Shown here: positions 23,515-32,080 of the stretch, in pieces
Layout: every line of letters starts with the position of its first letter
How positions within the stretch are numbered: the stretch's first letter is position 1
Origin: Gammaproteobacteria bacterium
GTDB lineage: Bacteria > Pseudomonadota > Gammaproteobacteria > SZUA-229
DNA: 35,774 bases
Reading direction: 5' to 3'
Assembly (NCBI GenBank): GCA_026995045.1
Contig: JALWPK010000241.1
Coordinates: forward strand, 1-35,774
The notes under the pieces: model-generated
What the model was told of the DNA's origin: nothing
Databases searched by the model: none
What the model saw: only the letters and a program-made list of their open reading frames with translations
Made by a program: the position numbers and the translations under genes

Positions 23515-25716
23515 ATGGGATACAGCAATACAGCTAAAGACAATCATGGCGAAGTGGTAACAAGCCGTTTTTCGGTGACATGGCGCGTCTGGTTGCTGCT
23601 GATTATGCCGGCGCTGCTGGTCATGCTGTCATCCTGTGGGGGAAGCAGCGGTGGCAATGGCGCCGGCAGTGGAGGTGGCGGCAATCAGGCTGTTGTCAGC
23701 TATGATGTCAGCACCTCGGCCGGGCAGGGTGGCGCTATCAGTCCGGTAGGCGCCACGGTTGAAAGCGGCAAAACGGCAGCCTTTAGCATACTGGCGCAAA
23801 CAGGTTACAGCATCGATGCAGTGAGCGGCTGTGGCGGCGCCTTGTCTGGCATTGTCTATACAACTGGCCCCATCACTGCCGATTGCACGGTGACAGCCAG
23901 TTTTGCAATAAACAGTTATACCGTCAACGCCACAGCAGGCGCTGGCGGCGCTATCAGCCCTGGCAGCGCCGATGTTAATTTTGGCGGCACTGCCAGTTTT
24001 ACCGTGACGCCTGATGCGGGGTTCAGTATTGCAGGGGTGACAGGTTGCAATGGCTCGCTCACTGGTAACACCTATACCACGGGTGCTATCAGTGGCAATT
24101 GTACGGTTAGCGCCAGCTTTGTTGAAACACCACCTGTTTCCGGCGTGTTTCCGGTGAATGGGGCTGCGGATGCACCCCGTATTGGCGCCATCACTGCTTC
24201 ATTCAGCAAACCCATGATGGCGCTGACCATCGGCGCCAGCAGTTTTTTGCTGGTTGATTCCGCAAGCGGGACGGTTGTTCCCGGCGCGGTCAGTTACGAT
24301 GTGTCGACCAATGTGGCCACGTTTGTACCGGATGCCCCATTGTTGGCTTCGAATGTCTACACGGCGACTTTGACAACGGATGTTACAGGACAGGACAATG
24401 TGCCGCTGGCTTCGGATTACAGCTGGTCGTTTACAACGGTTGGCCCGGGCTGGGGGTCGGCTGTCAGAATTGAAAGCGGCGAGGGCATTGCGAGTGAGGC
24501 GCAAATTGCTTTCGATGGCAATGGTAATGCTGTTGCCGTGTGGCGCCGTGGCACAAGCAGTTTTGTTGGCGCCAGTGGTATTGATGATATCTGGAGCAGT
24601 TATTTCGATGGGGGAAAATGGTCGCCGCCCAGTATGATCAGCAATGGTTTGCAGACAGGCTCCGAGCCTCAGGTCGCCATGAACAGCGCAGGTCAGGCAG
24701 TTGCGGCATGGCGTCAGGAAGACGGTGCGGGCGGCTTTGATATCTGGGTAAACCGTTTTGATGGCGCTGTTTGGGGAGTGGCCGAAACAATCGACAACAC
24801 CAGTATGGGCGCCCAGATGCCGCAGGTTGCAATTGACGGCAATGGTAATGCTCTGGTGGTCTGGGTGCAGGAAGGCGTGGGTGTTTTTGGCTTGCTTGGT
24901 TACAACGATATCTATGTATCACGCTTTGACGGCATGGCCTGGGGCGCGCCAGAAGCGCTTGATACGATAAATGAGATTGCGAACCTGCCGCAGGTTGCTT
25001 TTGACAGCGACGGCAATGCTGTTGTTGTGTGGTCCCAGTATTCAGGCAGCGGCGGTACGGACAACATCTATGCAAACCGTTTCGACGCCGCTACCTTGTC
25101 CTGGCAGGGCGCATCACTGATCGAATTTGATGATACAGGCCGCGCCACCGATCCGCAAATTGCCTTTGATGGCAGTGGAAACGCCCTGTCGGTATGGCGG
25201 CAATCCGAGAGCAACGATTTCGGAAGCCGTACCCACATCCAGGCAAATCGTTTTGATGGCGCCGGTTTGAGCTGGGGCGCGCCAGTGCTGATTGAGAATG
25301 ACAATACCAGTTCGGCGCTGGTTCCAAGCTTGGCGATGAACAGCAGTGGCAACGCCATGGCTGTCTGGGCATTTCTCAACAGCGCCACTGGCAACACACT
25401 TTATGCCAGCCGCTTCAATGGTGTGAGTTGGGATACCCCATTGAGCATCAGTAATCTGGGTAATGTTTTTGATCAGCCGCAGGTTGCGGTTGATGCCAGT
25501 GGCAATGCTGTTGCAGTGTGGATTGACAGCGGCGCTGTTCTGACAAGTCGTTTTGATGGTGTGGCCTGGAGCAGTGTCGAGACAATCAGCAGCGCGCCAG
25601 GCAATGCTTCCCGTGTACAGGTCGGCTTCGACAGCAGCGGCAATCCGGTTGCGATATGGGATCAGAATCGTGCGGGTGGTGGAAGTGATATATGGGGGAA
25701 TCATTATCTGAATTGA
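23515..25716 (+). CDS. Large lipoprotein with InlB-type B repeats, Ig-like domain and eight-fold propeller-like repeats
   Basis: A 733-residue lipoprotein, lipobox MLSSC (Cys41), then a Gly-rich linker. Two B-repeat-like domains follow (about 60-135 and 136-210; YDVSTSAGQGGAISPVG and YTVNATAGAGGAISPGS, each with two cysteines). Next comes a Big_5/SbsA-type Ig domain (PVNGAADAPRIGAITASFSKPM, ending YSWSFTTVG at about 320). The rest is eight repeats of about 50 residues with the core PQVAFDGNGNAVAVWxQ followed by a SRFDG element, most likely blades of a beta-propeller. A surface binding or adhesion role is plausible, no enzyme motif is seen. GGGAGG lies 8 nt before ATG 23515; ATG 23500 lacks a ribosome site. 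Confidence 0.78.
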   Translation: MGYSNTAKDNHGEVVTSRFSVTWRVWLLLIMPALLVMLSSCGGSSGGNGAGSGGGGNQAVVSYDVSTSAGQGGAISPVGATVESGKTAAFSILAQTGYSIDAVSGCGGALSGIVYTTGPITADCTVTASFAINSYTVNATAGAGGAISPGSADVNFGGTASFTVTPDAGFSIAGVTGCNGSLTGNTYTTGAISGNCTVSASFVETPPVSGVFPVNGAADAPRIGAITASFSKPMMALTIGASSFLLVDSASGTVVPGAVSYDVSTNVATFVPDAPLLASNVYTATLTTDVTGQDNVPLASDYSWSFTTVGPGWGSAVRIESGEGIASEAQIAFDGNGNAVAVWRRGTSSFVGASGIDDIWSSYFDGGKWSPPSMISNGLQTGSEPQVAMNSAGQAVAAWRQEDGAGGFDIWVNRFDGAVWGVAETIDNTSMGAQMPQVAIDGNGNALVVWVQEGVGVFGLLGYNDIYVSRFDGMAWGAPEALDTINEIANLPQVAFDSDGNAVVVWSQYSGSGGTDNIYANRFDAATLSWQGASLIEFDDTGRATDPQIAFDGSGNALSVWRQSESNDFGSRTHIQANRFDGAGLSWGAPVLIENDNTSSALVPSLAMNSSGNAMAVWAFLNSATGNTLYASRFNGVSWDTPLSISNLGNVFDQPQVAVDASGNAVAVWIDSGAVLTSRFDGVAWSSVETISSAPGNASRVQVGFDSSGNPVAIWDQNRAGGGSDIWGNHYLN

Positions 25717-26004
25717 TTGTGTTGACTCACGAACACCATTCTTAATAGCCAGAAAATGCTTACGGGTCGGTGGTAAGCAGTCGGTAAGTGATAATGCTGC
25801 TCTCTGGTCACATATCACTTTCGTGACACTTGCTTCGCAGCGACATAACGGCCAGACATGCTGTTGTTATTCGTGTAGCCAAAAGTCAGATTCAGTGATT
25901 ACGTCACAGCCCGGCAAATATCCCTTATTCAGGGGATAGCCGAACAAGCTATCAACATCGTAATCTTTCCTCTGATGTCACAAGGAAAATGGCGGGGGAG
26001 AGCC
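25717..26004. other. Intergenic region before the 1059-residue lipoprotein gene
   Basis: 288 bp without a convincing gene. TGCTTAC (25757) and GTAAGCA (25773) form a 7-bp inverted repeat around 9 nt without a T-run, possibly a weak end of the upstream transcript. Dyad site D lies at 25919-25938. The promoter of the next gene must lie downstream of or over site D. Confidence 0.5.
25919..25938. promoter_or_regulatory. TATCCC-N8-GGGATA dyad (site D)
   Basis: TATCCCTTATTCAGGGGATA differs from site B by one base in the spacer; the arms are identical. It ends 66 bp before the ATG at 26005, similar to the 63-bp distance of site C, consistent with an activator or repressor site at a fixed place in these promoters. 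Confidence 0.7.
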
Positions 26005-29000
26005 ATGCTAAAGCGCACGTTGACAATATACCTGATAGTGGTTTTGAGCCTGTTGCAGGCAGCCTGTGGCGGCGGGGGAGGAAGCAACGGGGCATCGCAA
26101 GATACCCGTATCGCCAGCATCAAGATTACGCCGGGCAGCGTCATGCTGACCCAGGTGGGCGAGCAACGGGCGCTACAGGCACAGGCATACAATGCCGCCG
26201 GGGAAGAGGTCGACGCAACCTTCTCCTGGAGTTCGAGTCATCCAGACCAGGTGGCTATTGATGCGAACGGCATGCTCACCGCGCAGACGCTTGGCTCCGC
26301 AGAAATCAAGGCTACAGCAAACGGGGTGACGTCAGAACCCGCGCTTGTCCTGTTGACCCTGCCGGTTGCCAATGCACGCCTGGTTGCAGATGAACAGATT
26401 GTCGGGGATTTCACCCCGGTTGATAGCGCTGCTCCCTATGGTCTCGGTTTTCAATATACCGTCACCCTGCGTGGCGTTGATGCGCCCCAGGTCGGGGAAG
26501 TGCTGCTGGGTACGGGTGAAGCGCCGTTGGGTGGTCGGGTCGTGGCGGTGAAACAGGTAGGGCAGGATGTAACCGTCACACTGGAAATCATCCCACTGTC
26601 TGAAATGTTCGACAAACTTGCCCTTGATGAAATCATCGATCTCAATACCGCCCCCATCTCCATCCCCCAGGAGGTTGCGGAGTACTATAACGTTGAAATC
26701 AGGCCAGATGGCAGTCTGCAATTTACCCTGAAGCCAGATGCGCCAGCCATCGACCAGACGCAGTCAAAGGCCTCGCCTGGCGCACAGGTGGCGGCAAAGG
26801 TCACCCGGCGTATTGGGCCATTCGATTGCGAATTTGAAACGGGCCCGTTCTTCAGCTTGAATGCCCTTTCGCCGACCATCACCATAGAGCGTGATCTCTC
26901 CCTTCCACTTGTTTATGACCCTAATACCGAGGAGCTGAGAAAAATTTCTCTGAAAGGGAGAGTGAAGACTGAATTCAAGGTCACCAACACCCTCACAGCG
27001 CAATTCGAGTCGAAGGGCACCTGCAAACGGGAGATGTACCGCATCAGCATCCCACTCAATGGCCCGCTGGCGCTCTTCTTTGGCGGTCAGATTCCGGTAG
27101 GGTTTGGTTTCGAGATTGGGGGCAAAGCCACTTTTGCCGGCACCGGCTTCACACTCAGTGCGGTGTCCGAATTCACTGCAGAAGTTGGCATGAGCTGTCC
27201 CGCATCCTCTCCCTGTGAGATGATTCAGACTGGCGAAGTCACGGGGCAGACAACAGCGGACTGGACGCTTCCAAATGGATTTAATCCGGATGCGCAGCTT
27301 CGTTTTGAGCCGGCGCTCTATGGATTCGCTTTTGCCACACTGTCGCTTGGTCCATCGTCCCAAGTGGGCAGGATTGCGCGTTTCTTGATTGACAGACTGA
27401 CAATTGATGCATTTGAACTCACCGCCGGAGTGACCTTGGGCGCAAACCTTGCTCCTGTGGTAGGGCAAATACTGGATCCGGCTTATGCATCTGACTATAA
27501 ACTGACTCAGGATATAAAAGCGGGGCCATCCCAGACCATTGACAGAATACTGGGAATGATCGGCGTCAACCTGGTCAAGGCGGAATACACCAGCAGTCTC
27601 ATATTGACTACTTCCCCCATGGCGTTGGCAGCTGGCGTTACGGCGGATGTCAGTACATTCAGCCCAGGCGATATGGTCAACTTCAAGGTAAGGCTCGACC
27701 CCACCACCGTCAATTTCGGAATTTATAATGTCGACGAAGTAAGGATCTACCGTAAAGTCAATACGGGCGGCGTCATAAACGAAGTGCTGGTGGCAACCGT
27801 ACTCGCCAGTGACGGCCAGACCGAGTTCGATCTGAGCTGGGTGGCGACTGAAGCTGGTGCGATCGGTGGGGACTTTTTTGCCTTTGTGACCACAAGGCTG
27901 CTGCCGATCGAGTCGTTCGGTGCGCTGGAGCTGGGACAGGTGAGTGTTTCAGGGACAAGTAAATTATTATTTCAGCGGAAGACCGGTTCTCCAAGTTTGT
28001 ATCAAAATGAACTCTATGCTATCAACGCAGATGGCAGCGGCTCGGAAATAAACCTGAGTCAGGGGCCAGTGTATTATGATGAGTTAACCTGGTCTGCGGA
28101 TGGAAAAAGAATTGCCTTTGTGACCGAACGTGACGGGAATCGTGAAATCTACATCGTCAATACGGATGGCGCGGGAAGTCCGGTCAACCTGAGCAATGAT
28201 CCGGGTGATGATAGGCTCCCTACTTTCTCACCCGATGGTTCCCGCATTGCCTTCACAAGCACGCGTGGTGACGGTGTACCGCGAATCTATGTGATGAATA
28301 TCGACGGGAGTGGGGTGACTTTAGTGGGGAGTCAGGAAGTTACAAGGCATCTGTTTGGTACTGCAGATACCTATGAGTGGTCACCGGATTCCACGCGTTT
28401 GCTGTGGCTCTGCAACTCTCATACCGTCGCAGTAGATTGGCAACCAGTAGATTGGCAAGTCACTGCACTGTGTATTTACGCCGCAGACGGGAGTGGGCTG
28501 CAAATTCAGATACCTGTTGCAGACGATGTTCTTTTGGAGCCACAGTGGATCGATAATAATCGCATTCTGGCCACTGGACATTCTCTGCCATTTGAATTCC
28601 AGCAACCACCGAGTGGAGCCGTACGTCTAGCCAAAACAGTATCCATTTATGCGATTAATGCTGACGGTTCAGGCGTGACCACCCTGGCGTCCGGATCAGC
28701 CCTCGGACAAGGGGATGCTGCTCATCCATTTGACATTACTCTCTCTCCGGATGGTCGTACAGTAGCTTACTATGGGGGGGTGTCTTGGGGACTTCTCGCC
28801 CAGAATACCAATGGGGGCGCCCCAGTAAGTCTTTTCCGTAAGCAGACCTTCATCCCACCCCTTAACGGTCTGATCTGGTCATCAGATAGTGCTCGTCTCC
28901 TGGCCATGGGCTTTGAGGTAAATTCCAACAATGCAGAGAAGCTCTATGTGGCGGATCTCACAACAAATCAGGTAGTGAGCCTGGGCGACTGGCTGCGGAC

Positions 29001-29184
29001 TTCTTACAATATTTCTCTGTTATCAGGGGGTGTTAACGCTATGTGGTCACCGGACGGTACTCAGCTGGCGATACAAGACTACGGGGTTGATGGCGCCCTT
29101 ATTGTCAATGCCGATAGTACCGGTATACCAGTTCAGCAAACAACAACAGATCCGGCAGACAGGTTACTTGGATGGTTGCCATGA
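26005..29184 (+). CDS. Large lipoprotein with Ig-like domain and C-terminal TolB-type propeller
   Basis: A 1059-residue lipoprotein, lipobox LQAAC (Cys21) and a Gly linker. A Big_2-type Ig domain spans about 35-115 (IASIKITPGSVMLTQVGEQ ... WSSSHPDQVAIDANGMLTA). The centre (about 120-650) is beta-rich and unassigned, with cysteines at FDCEFETG, GTCKREM, MSCPASSPCEM. The C-terminal 400 residues are WD40-like/PD40 repeats as in TolB: LTWSADGKRIAFVTERDGN, PTFSPDGSRIAFTSTRGDG, EWSPDSTRLLWL, TLSPDGRTVAYYGG, MWSPDGTQLAIQDYG. The propeller probably binds a partner protein or glycan at the cell surface. GGGGGAGAG precedes ATG 26005; ATG 25975 is an upstream alternative. A 15-bp direct repeat at 28430-28459 duplicates the residues VDWQP. 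Confidence 0.8.
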   Translation: MLKRTLTIYLIVVLSLLQAACGGGGGSNGASQDTRIASIKITPGSVMLTQVGEQRALQAQAYNAAGEEVDATFSWSSSHPDQVAIDANGMLTAQTLGSAEIKATANGVTSEPALVLLTLPVANARLVADEQIVGDFTPVDSAAPYGLGFQYTVTLRGVDAPQVGEVLLGTGEAPLGGRVVAVKQVGQDVTVTLEIIPLSEMFDKLALDEIIDLNTAPISIPQEVAEYYNVEIRPDGSLQFTLKPDAPAIDQTQSKASPGAQVAAKVTRRIGPFDCEFETGPFFSLNALSPTITIERDLSLPLVYDPNTEELRKISLKGRVKTEFKVTNTLTAQFESKGTCKREMYRISIPLNGPLALFFGGQIPVGFGFEIGGKATFAGTGFTLSAVSEFTAEVGMSCPASSPCEMIQTGEVTGQTTADWTLPNGFNPDAQLRFEPALYGFAFATLSLGPSSQVGRIARFLIDRLTIDAFELTAGVTLGANLAPVVGQILDPAYASDYKLTQDIKAGPSQTIDRILGMIGVNLVKAEYTSSLILTTSPMALAAGVTADVSTFSPGDMVNFKVRLDPTTVNFGIYNVDEVRIYRKVNTGGVINEVLVATVLASDGQTEFDLSWVATEAGAIGGDFFAFVTTRLLPIESFGALELGQVSVSGTSKLLFQRKTGSPSLYQNELYAINADGSGSEINLSQGPVYYDELTWSADGKRIAFVTERDGNREIYIVNTDGAGSPVNLSNDPGDDRLPTFSPDGSRIAFTSTRGDGVPRIYVMNIDGSGVTLVGSQEVTRHLFGTADTYEWSPDSTRLLWLCNSHTVAVDWQPVDWQVTALCIYAADGSGLQIQIPVADDVLLEPQWIDNNRILATGHSLPFEFQQPPSGAVRLAKTVSIYAINADGSGVTTLASGSALGQGDAAHPFDITLSPDGRTVAYYGGVSWGLLAQNTNGGAPVSLFRKQTFIPPLNGLIWSSDSARLLAMGFEVNSNNAEKLYVADLTTNQVVSLGDWLRTSYNISLLSGGVNAMWSPDGTQLAIQDYGVDGALIVNADSTGIPVQQTTTDPADRLLGWLP

Positions 29185-29566
29185 TAACCGAGCAGTTGGA
29201 TAGATCCGTACAGGTGTTGACTCGGCTCACTGTTTATTCTATCAATGAGTCAAAAAGCTTGAAGGTTTGGGTTCAGACCTGTGTATCTTTATTCTTTCAC
29301 CGTTATCCCATCACGAAAAGGCTCTGATTTTTTGCTTAAATGTTAGCCCTGCCTTGTGTGAAGATGCGGGATAGATGTGTGTCTGGCGGATTCTGGTGTG
29401 TCGCACGGTAGTGGAAAAAGTAGTGGTCACTACGTGATTGAGTGAAAAGCGGTGCAAGTTGGAAGTCCGCCAGAGAAGTGAGGGCGGTGCCTGATCAGAC
29501 AGTAAGCGCAAAAAGCAGCTTGGCCCGCTCCAATACCTGTATAATACCGCCCCGACGAAAGCAAGA
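29185..29566. other. Intergenic region between the lipoprotein island and tRNA-Leu
   Basis: 382 bp without a gene I can support. Paired elements are present: TTGACTC (29217) with GAGTCAA, an outer pair TCTGGCGGA (29382-29390) and TCCGCCAGA (29466-29474), and inside it the palindrome GTAGTG-GT-CACTAC (29420-29433). On the minus strand that palindrome is followed by TTTTT and could end the tRNA transcript. The nested pairing of about 93 nt could also be a small structured RNA. Confidence 0.4.
29415..29433 (-). terminator. Possible terminator downstream of tRNA-Leu
   Basis: Read on the minus strand, GTAGT-GACC-ACTAC forms a 5-bp stem with a 4-nt loop followed directly by TTTTT. It lies about 130 nt beyond the tRNA 3' end. 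The stem is short, so this is tentative. Confidence 0.35.
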
Positions 29567-29653
29567 TGGTGCCCAGGAGAGGACTTGAACCTCCACGGGG
29601 TTGCCCCCACTAGCACCTGAAGCTAGCGCGTCTACCAATTCCGCCACCTGGGC
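29567..29653 (-). tRNA. tRNA-Leu (anticodon CAG)
   Basis: The minus strand reads GCCCAGG...CCTGGGC as a 7-bp acceptor stem and ends in an encoded ACCA (29567-29570). It has a D-arm with GGCGGAATTGGTAGACGC, the anticodon arm CTAGC-TTCAGGT-GCTAG giving anticodon CAG, a long class II variable arm (GTGGGGGCAACCCCGT) and the T-arm GGTTCAAGTCC. Leucine identity follows from the anticodon and the long variable arm. It is transcribed away from rnr. Confidence 0.96.
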
Positions 29654-29690
29654 AATGCAGGCGCAAAGCGCGCCGGATTGCAGGTCGCGA

Positions 29691-29719
29691 ACTTTACATG
29701 GCGTCCCTGATGTTGTCAA
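29691..29719 (-). promoter_or_regulatory. Sigma-70 promoter of tRNA-Leu
   Basis: On the minus strand TTGACA, a 17-bp spacer and TAAAGT stand 38 bp upstream of the tRNA 5' end. The perfect -35 and the GC-rich sequence after the -10 (TCGCGACC) are typical of growth-rate-controlled stable RNA promoters. Confidence 0.8.
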
Positions 29720-29770
29720 TTACACGATTGGCCATGGCGCGGGGCGCGCACAGAACATTCCAGGCGAAAA

Positions 29771-32080
29771 ATGGCCACAAAATCAACGAAAAAAACCACC
29801 CGACGCAAAACCGCCAAAAAAGCGGTCAAAAAATCCACCAGCAAACGCAAGGCTTCCCCCCGCAAGAAAAGCGCCAAAGCGCGTACTCAACCGCCGAACA
29901 GGCAGAAACGCAGCCGCGCGCCGCGGGATCCGGACGCCCAGCTCGAAGCCAGCCGTTATGAAAACCCCATCGCCAGCCGCAAGCTGATACTGGAAACCGT
30001 CAAACAGGCCGGCGCGCTGTCGTTTGACGAGCTGGTTGAAAAACTCGGCATGGACACGCCTGAGCAGCAGGAAGCGCTGAGTTTCCGGCTCAAGGCCATG
30101 CTGCGAGACGGTCAGTTGGTGCAGAACCGCAAGGGCGGCTACCTGCCGGTGGATGAAGCCCACCTGACGCTGGGCCGGGTGATTGCGCATCCGGACGGTT
30201 TCGGCTTTCTGGTGCCGGACGAGGGCGGCGATGATTTCTTTCTGCACGGCAAACAGATGCGCACCGTGCTGCATGGCGACAAGGCGGTGGTGCGCCTCAC
30301 CGGCCTCGACCGCCGTGGCCGCAAGGAAGGCGCCATCGTCAGCGTGGTCGAGCGCGCCAACAAGACCCTGGTTGGCCGCCTGTTTATCGAAAGCGGCGTC
30401 GCCTTTGTGGTCGCAGACAACAAGCGCATCACCCAGGATATCCTGATTCCTGGCGATGCGCTGGGCGAGGCCAAACACGGCCAGATTGTGCAAATCGAAA
30501 TCACCCAGCAACCCACCTTCAAACGCCAGGCGATTGGCCGCGTGATTGGCGTCATCGGCGACCACATGGCGCCCGGTATGGAAATCGAAGTAGCGATACA
30601 CAGCCACGGCCTGCCGCACGTATTTTCGGCGGACGCTTTGCGCGAAAGCGATGCCCTGGGCAGCAAGGTGTCGGCGGCGGATAAAAAAGGCAGGCTGGAC
30701 TTGCGCAACGTGCCGCTGGTGACCATCGACGGCGAGGACGCGCGCGATTTTGACGATGCGGTGTATTGCGAACCCGAAGGCGATGGCTGGCGTTTGCTGG
30801 TGGCGATTGCCGATGTTGCGCATTATGTGCAACCCGGTTCCGCGCTGGATGGCGAAGCCTATGAGCGCGCCACCTCGGTGTATTTCCCCGGCCGCGTTAT
30901 TCCTATGTTGCCGGAAGCGATTTCCAACGGCCTGTGTTCACTCAACCCAAAAGTGGATCGCTTGACCATGGTGTGTGACATGCGCGTCACGCCCGAAGGC
31001 AAGGTGACCGATTACAATTTCCACGATGCGCTGATTCGCTCGCACGCGCGACTGACTTACGATCTGGTCGCGGCAGCGGTGGTTGATAAAGACAAAAAAG
31101 CGCGCAGCAAGGTCAAGAACGTGCTGCCGCATCTGGAAAACCTGTATCAGATGTATCAGGCGATGAAAATCGCGCGCAAGAAACGCGGCGCCATCAACTT
31201 TGAAACGGTTGAAACCAAAATCGAATTCGATGAAGGCCAGAAGATTAAAGGCATTCACCCGGTCAAGCGCAACGATGCGCATAAAATTATCGAGGAGTGC
31301 ATGATTGCCGCCAACGTCTGCGCCGCGCGTTTCCTGGCGAAACACAAAGTGCCGGATTTGTATCGCGTGCACGAGCCGCCGGAAGATGACAGGCTGGAAG
31401 ACCTGCGCGGTTTTCTCGACGACCTGGGGCTGAAGCTGGGCGCGCCCGGCAGGAAAATCACCCCGCGCGATTATGCAAAACTGGGCGAAAAAATCGCAAG
31501 GCGCGACGACGCCCATCTGATTCAGACCCTGATGCTGCGCTCGATGAAACAGGCGGTGTACAAACCGGACAACACCGGGCATTTTGGTCTGGCGTTGACG
31601 CACTATGCGCATTTCACCTCACCGATTCGCCGCTATCCCGACCTGCTGGTGCATCGCGGCATCAAGCATGTAATACACAAGCAGAAACGCAAGGAATATC
31701 CGTATTCGCAAAACGACATGGTGAGCATGGGCGAACATTGCTCCAACAACGAGCGCCGCGCCGACGAAGCCACCCGTGACGCCGAAGCAGCGCTCAAGTG
31801 CGAATACATGCTGGACAAGATCGGTAACACATACAAGGGCCATGTTACTGGTGTGACCTCATTCGGTTTGTTCGTGCAGCTTGATGAGCTGTATATCGAG
31901 GGGCTGGTGCATATCACCAATCTGCCGCGTGATTATTATGAATATGACCCGGTGCATCATCGTCTCACTGGTGAAAACCGCGGGCTGACATTCCGTTTGT
32001 GCGACGCGGTAACGGTTCAGCTCAACAAGGTCGACATGGACGAGCGCAAAATCGATTTTGACCTGGTTGTTGACGAATGA
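29771..32080 (+). CDS. rnr: Ribonuclease R
   Basis: A 769-residue RNase II-superfamily 3'-5' exoribonuclease. After a very basic N-terminus (about 1-52, Lys/Arg in KKTTRRKTAKKAVKK) come a winged-helix region (SRKLILETVKQAGALSFDEL), two cold-shock domains (GRVIAHPDGFGFLVPD), the RNB catalytic domain with TIDGEDARDFDDAVY carrying the metal-binding aspartates, YPDLLVHRGIKH, and a C-terminal S1 domain (TGVTSFGLFVQLDELYIEGLVH). It degrades structured RNA in mRNA decay and rRNA quality control. The Lys-rich tail that E. coli RNase R has at its C-terminus is missing; the basic stretch is at the N-terminus instead. It overlaps rlmB by ATGA. Confidence 0.96.
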   Translation: MATKSTKKTTRRKTAKKAVKKSTSKRKASPRKKSAKARTQPPNRQKRSRAPRDPDAQLEASRYENPIASRKLILETVKQAGALSFDELVEKLGMDTPEQQEALSFRLKAMLRDGQLVQNRKGGYLPVDEAHLTLGRVIAHPDGFGFLVPDEGGDDFFLHGKQMRTVLHGDKAVVRLTGLDRRGRKEGAIVSVVERANKTLVGRLFIESGVAFVVADNKRITQDILIPGDALGEAKHGQIVQIEITQQPTFKRQAIGRVIGVIGDHMAPGMEIEVAIHSHGLPHVFSADALRESDALGSKVSAADKKGRLDLRNVPLVTIDGEDARDFDDAVYCEPEGDGWRLLVAIADVAHYVQPGSALDGEAYERATSVYFPGRVIPMLPEAISNGLCSLNPKVDRLTMVCDMRVTPEGKVTDYNFHDALIRSHARLTYDLVAAAVVDKDKKARSKVKNVLPHLENLYQMYQAMKIARKKRGAINFETVETKIEFDEGQKIKGIHPVKRNDAHKIIEECMIAANVCAARFLAKHKVPDLYRVHEPPEDDRLEDLRGFLDDLGLKLGAPGRKITPRDYAKLGEKIARRDDAHLIQTLMLRSMKQAVYKPDNTGHFGLALTHYAHFTSPIRRYPDLLVHRGIKHVIHKQKRKEYPYSQNDMVSMGEHCSNNERRADEATRDAEAALKCEYMLDKIGNTYKGHVTGVTSFGLFVQLDELYIEGLVHITNLPRDYYEYDPVHHRLTGENRGLTFRLCDAVTVQLNKVDMDERKIDFDLVVDE

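Noticed and set aside
29567-29653. tRNA-Leu 3' end as the attachment site of an integrated island at 19-29 kb
   Set aside because: No integrase gene and no second copy of the tRNA 3' segment was seen in the window.
29495-29719. 74-codon minus-strand frame across the tRNA
   Set aside because: It covers the tRNA-Leu gene and its promoter; the translation is fortuitous.
29783-30832. 349-codon minus-strand frame opposite rnr
   Set aside because: Antisense to conserved RNase R domains, no ribosome site or recognisable domain.
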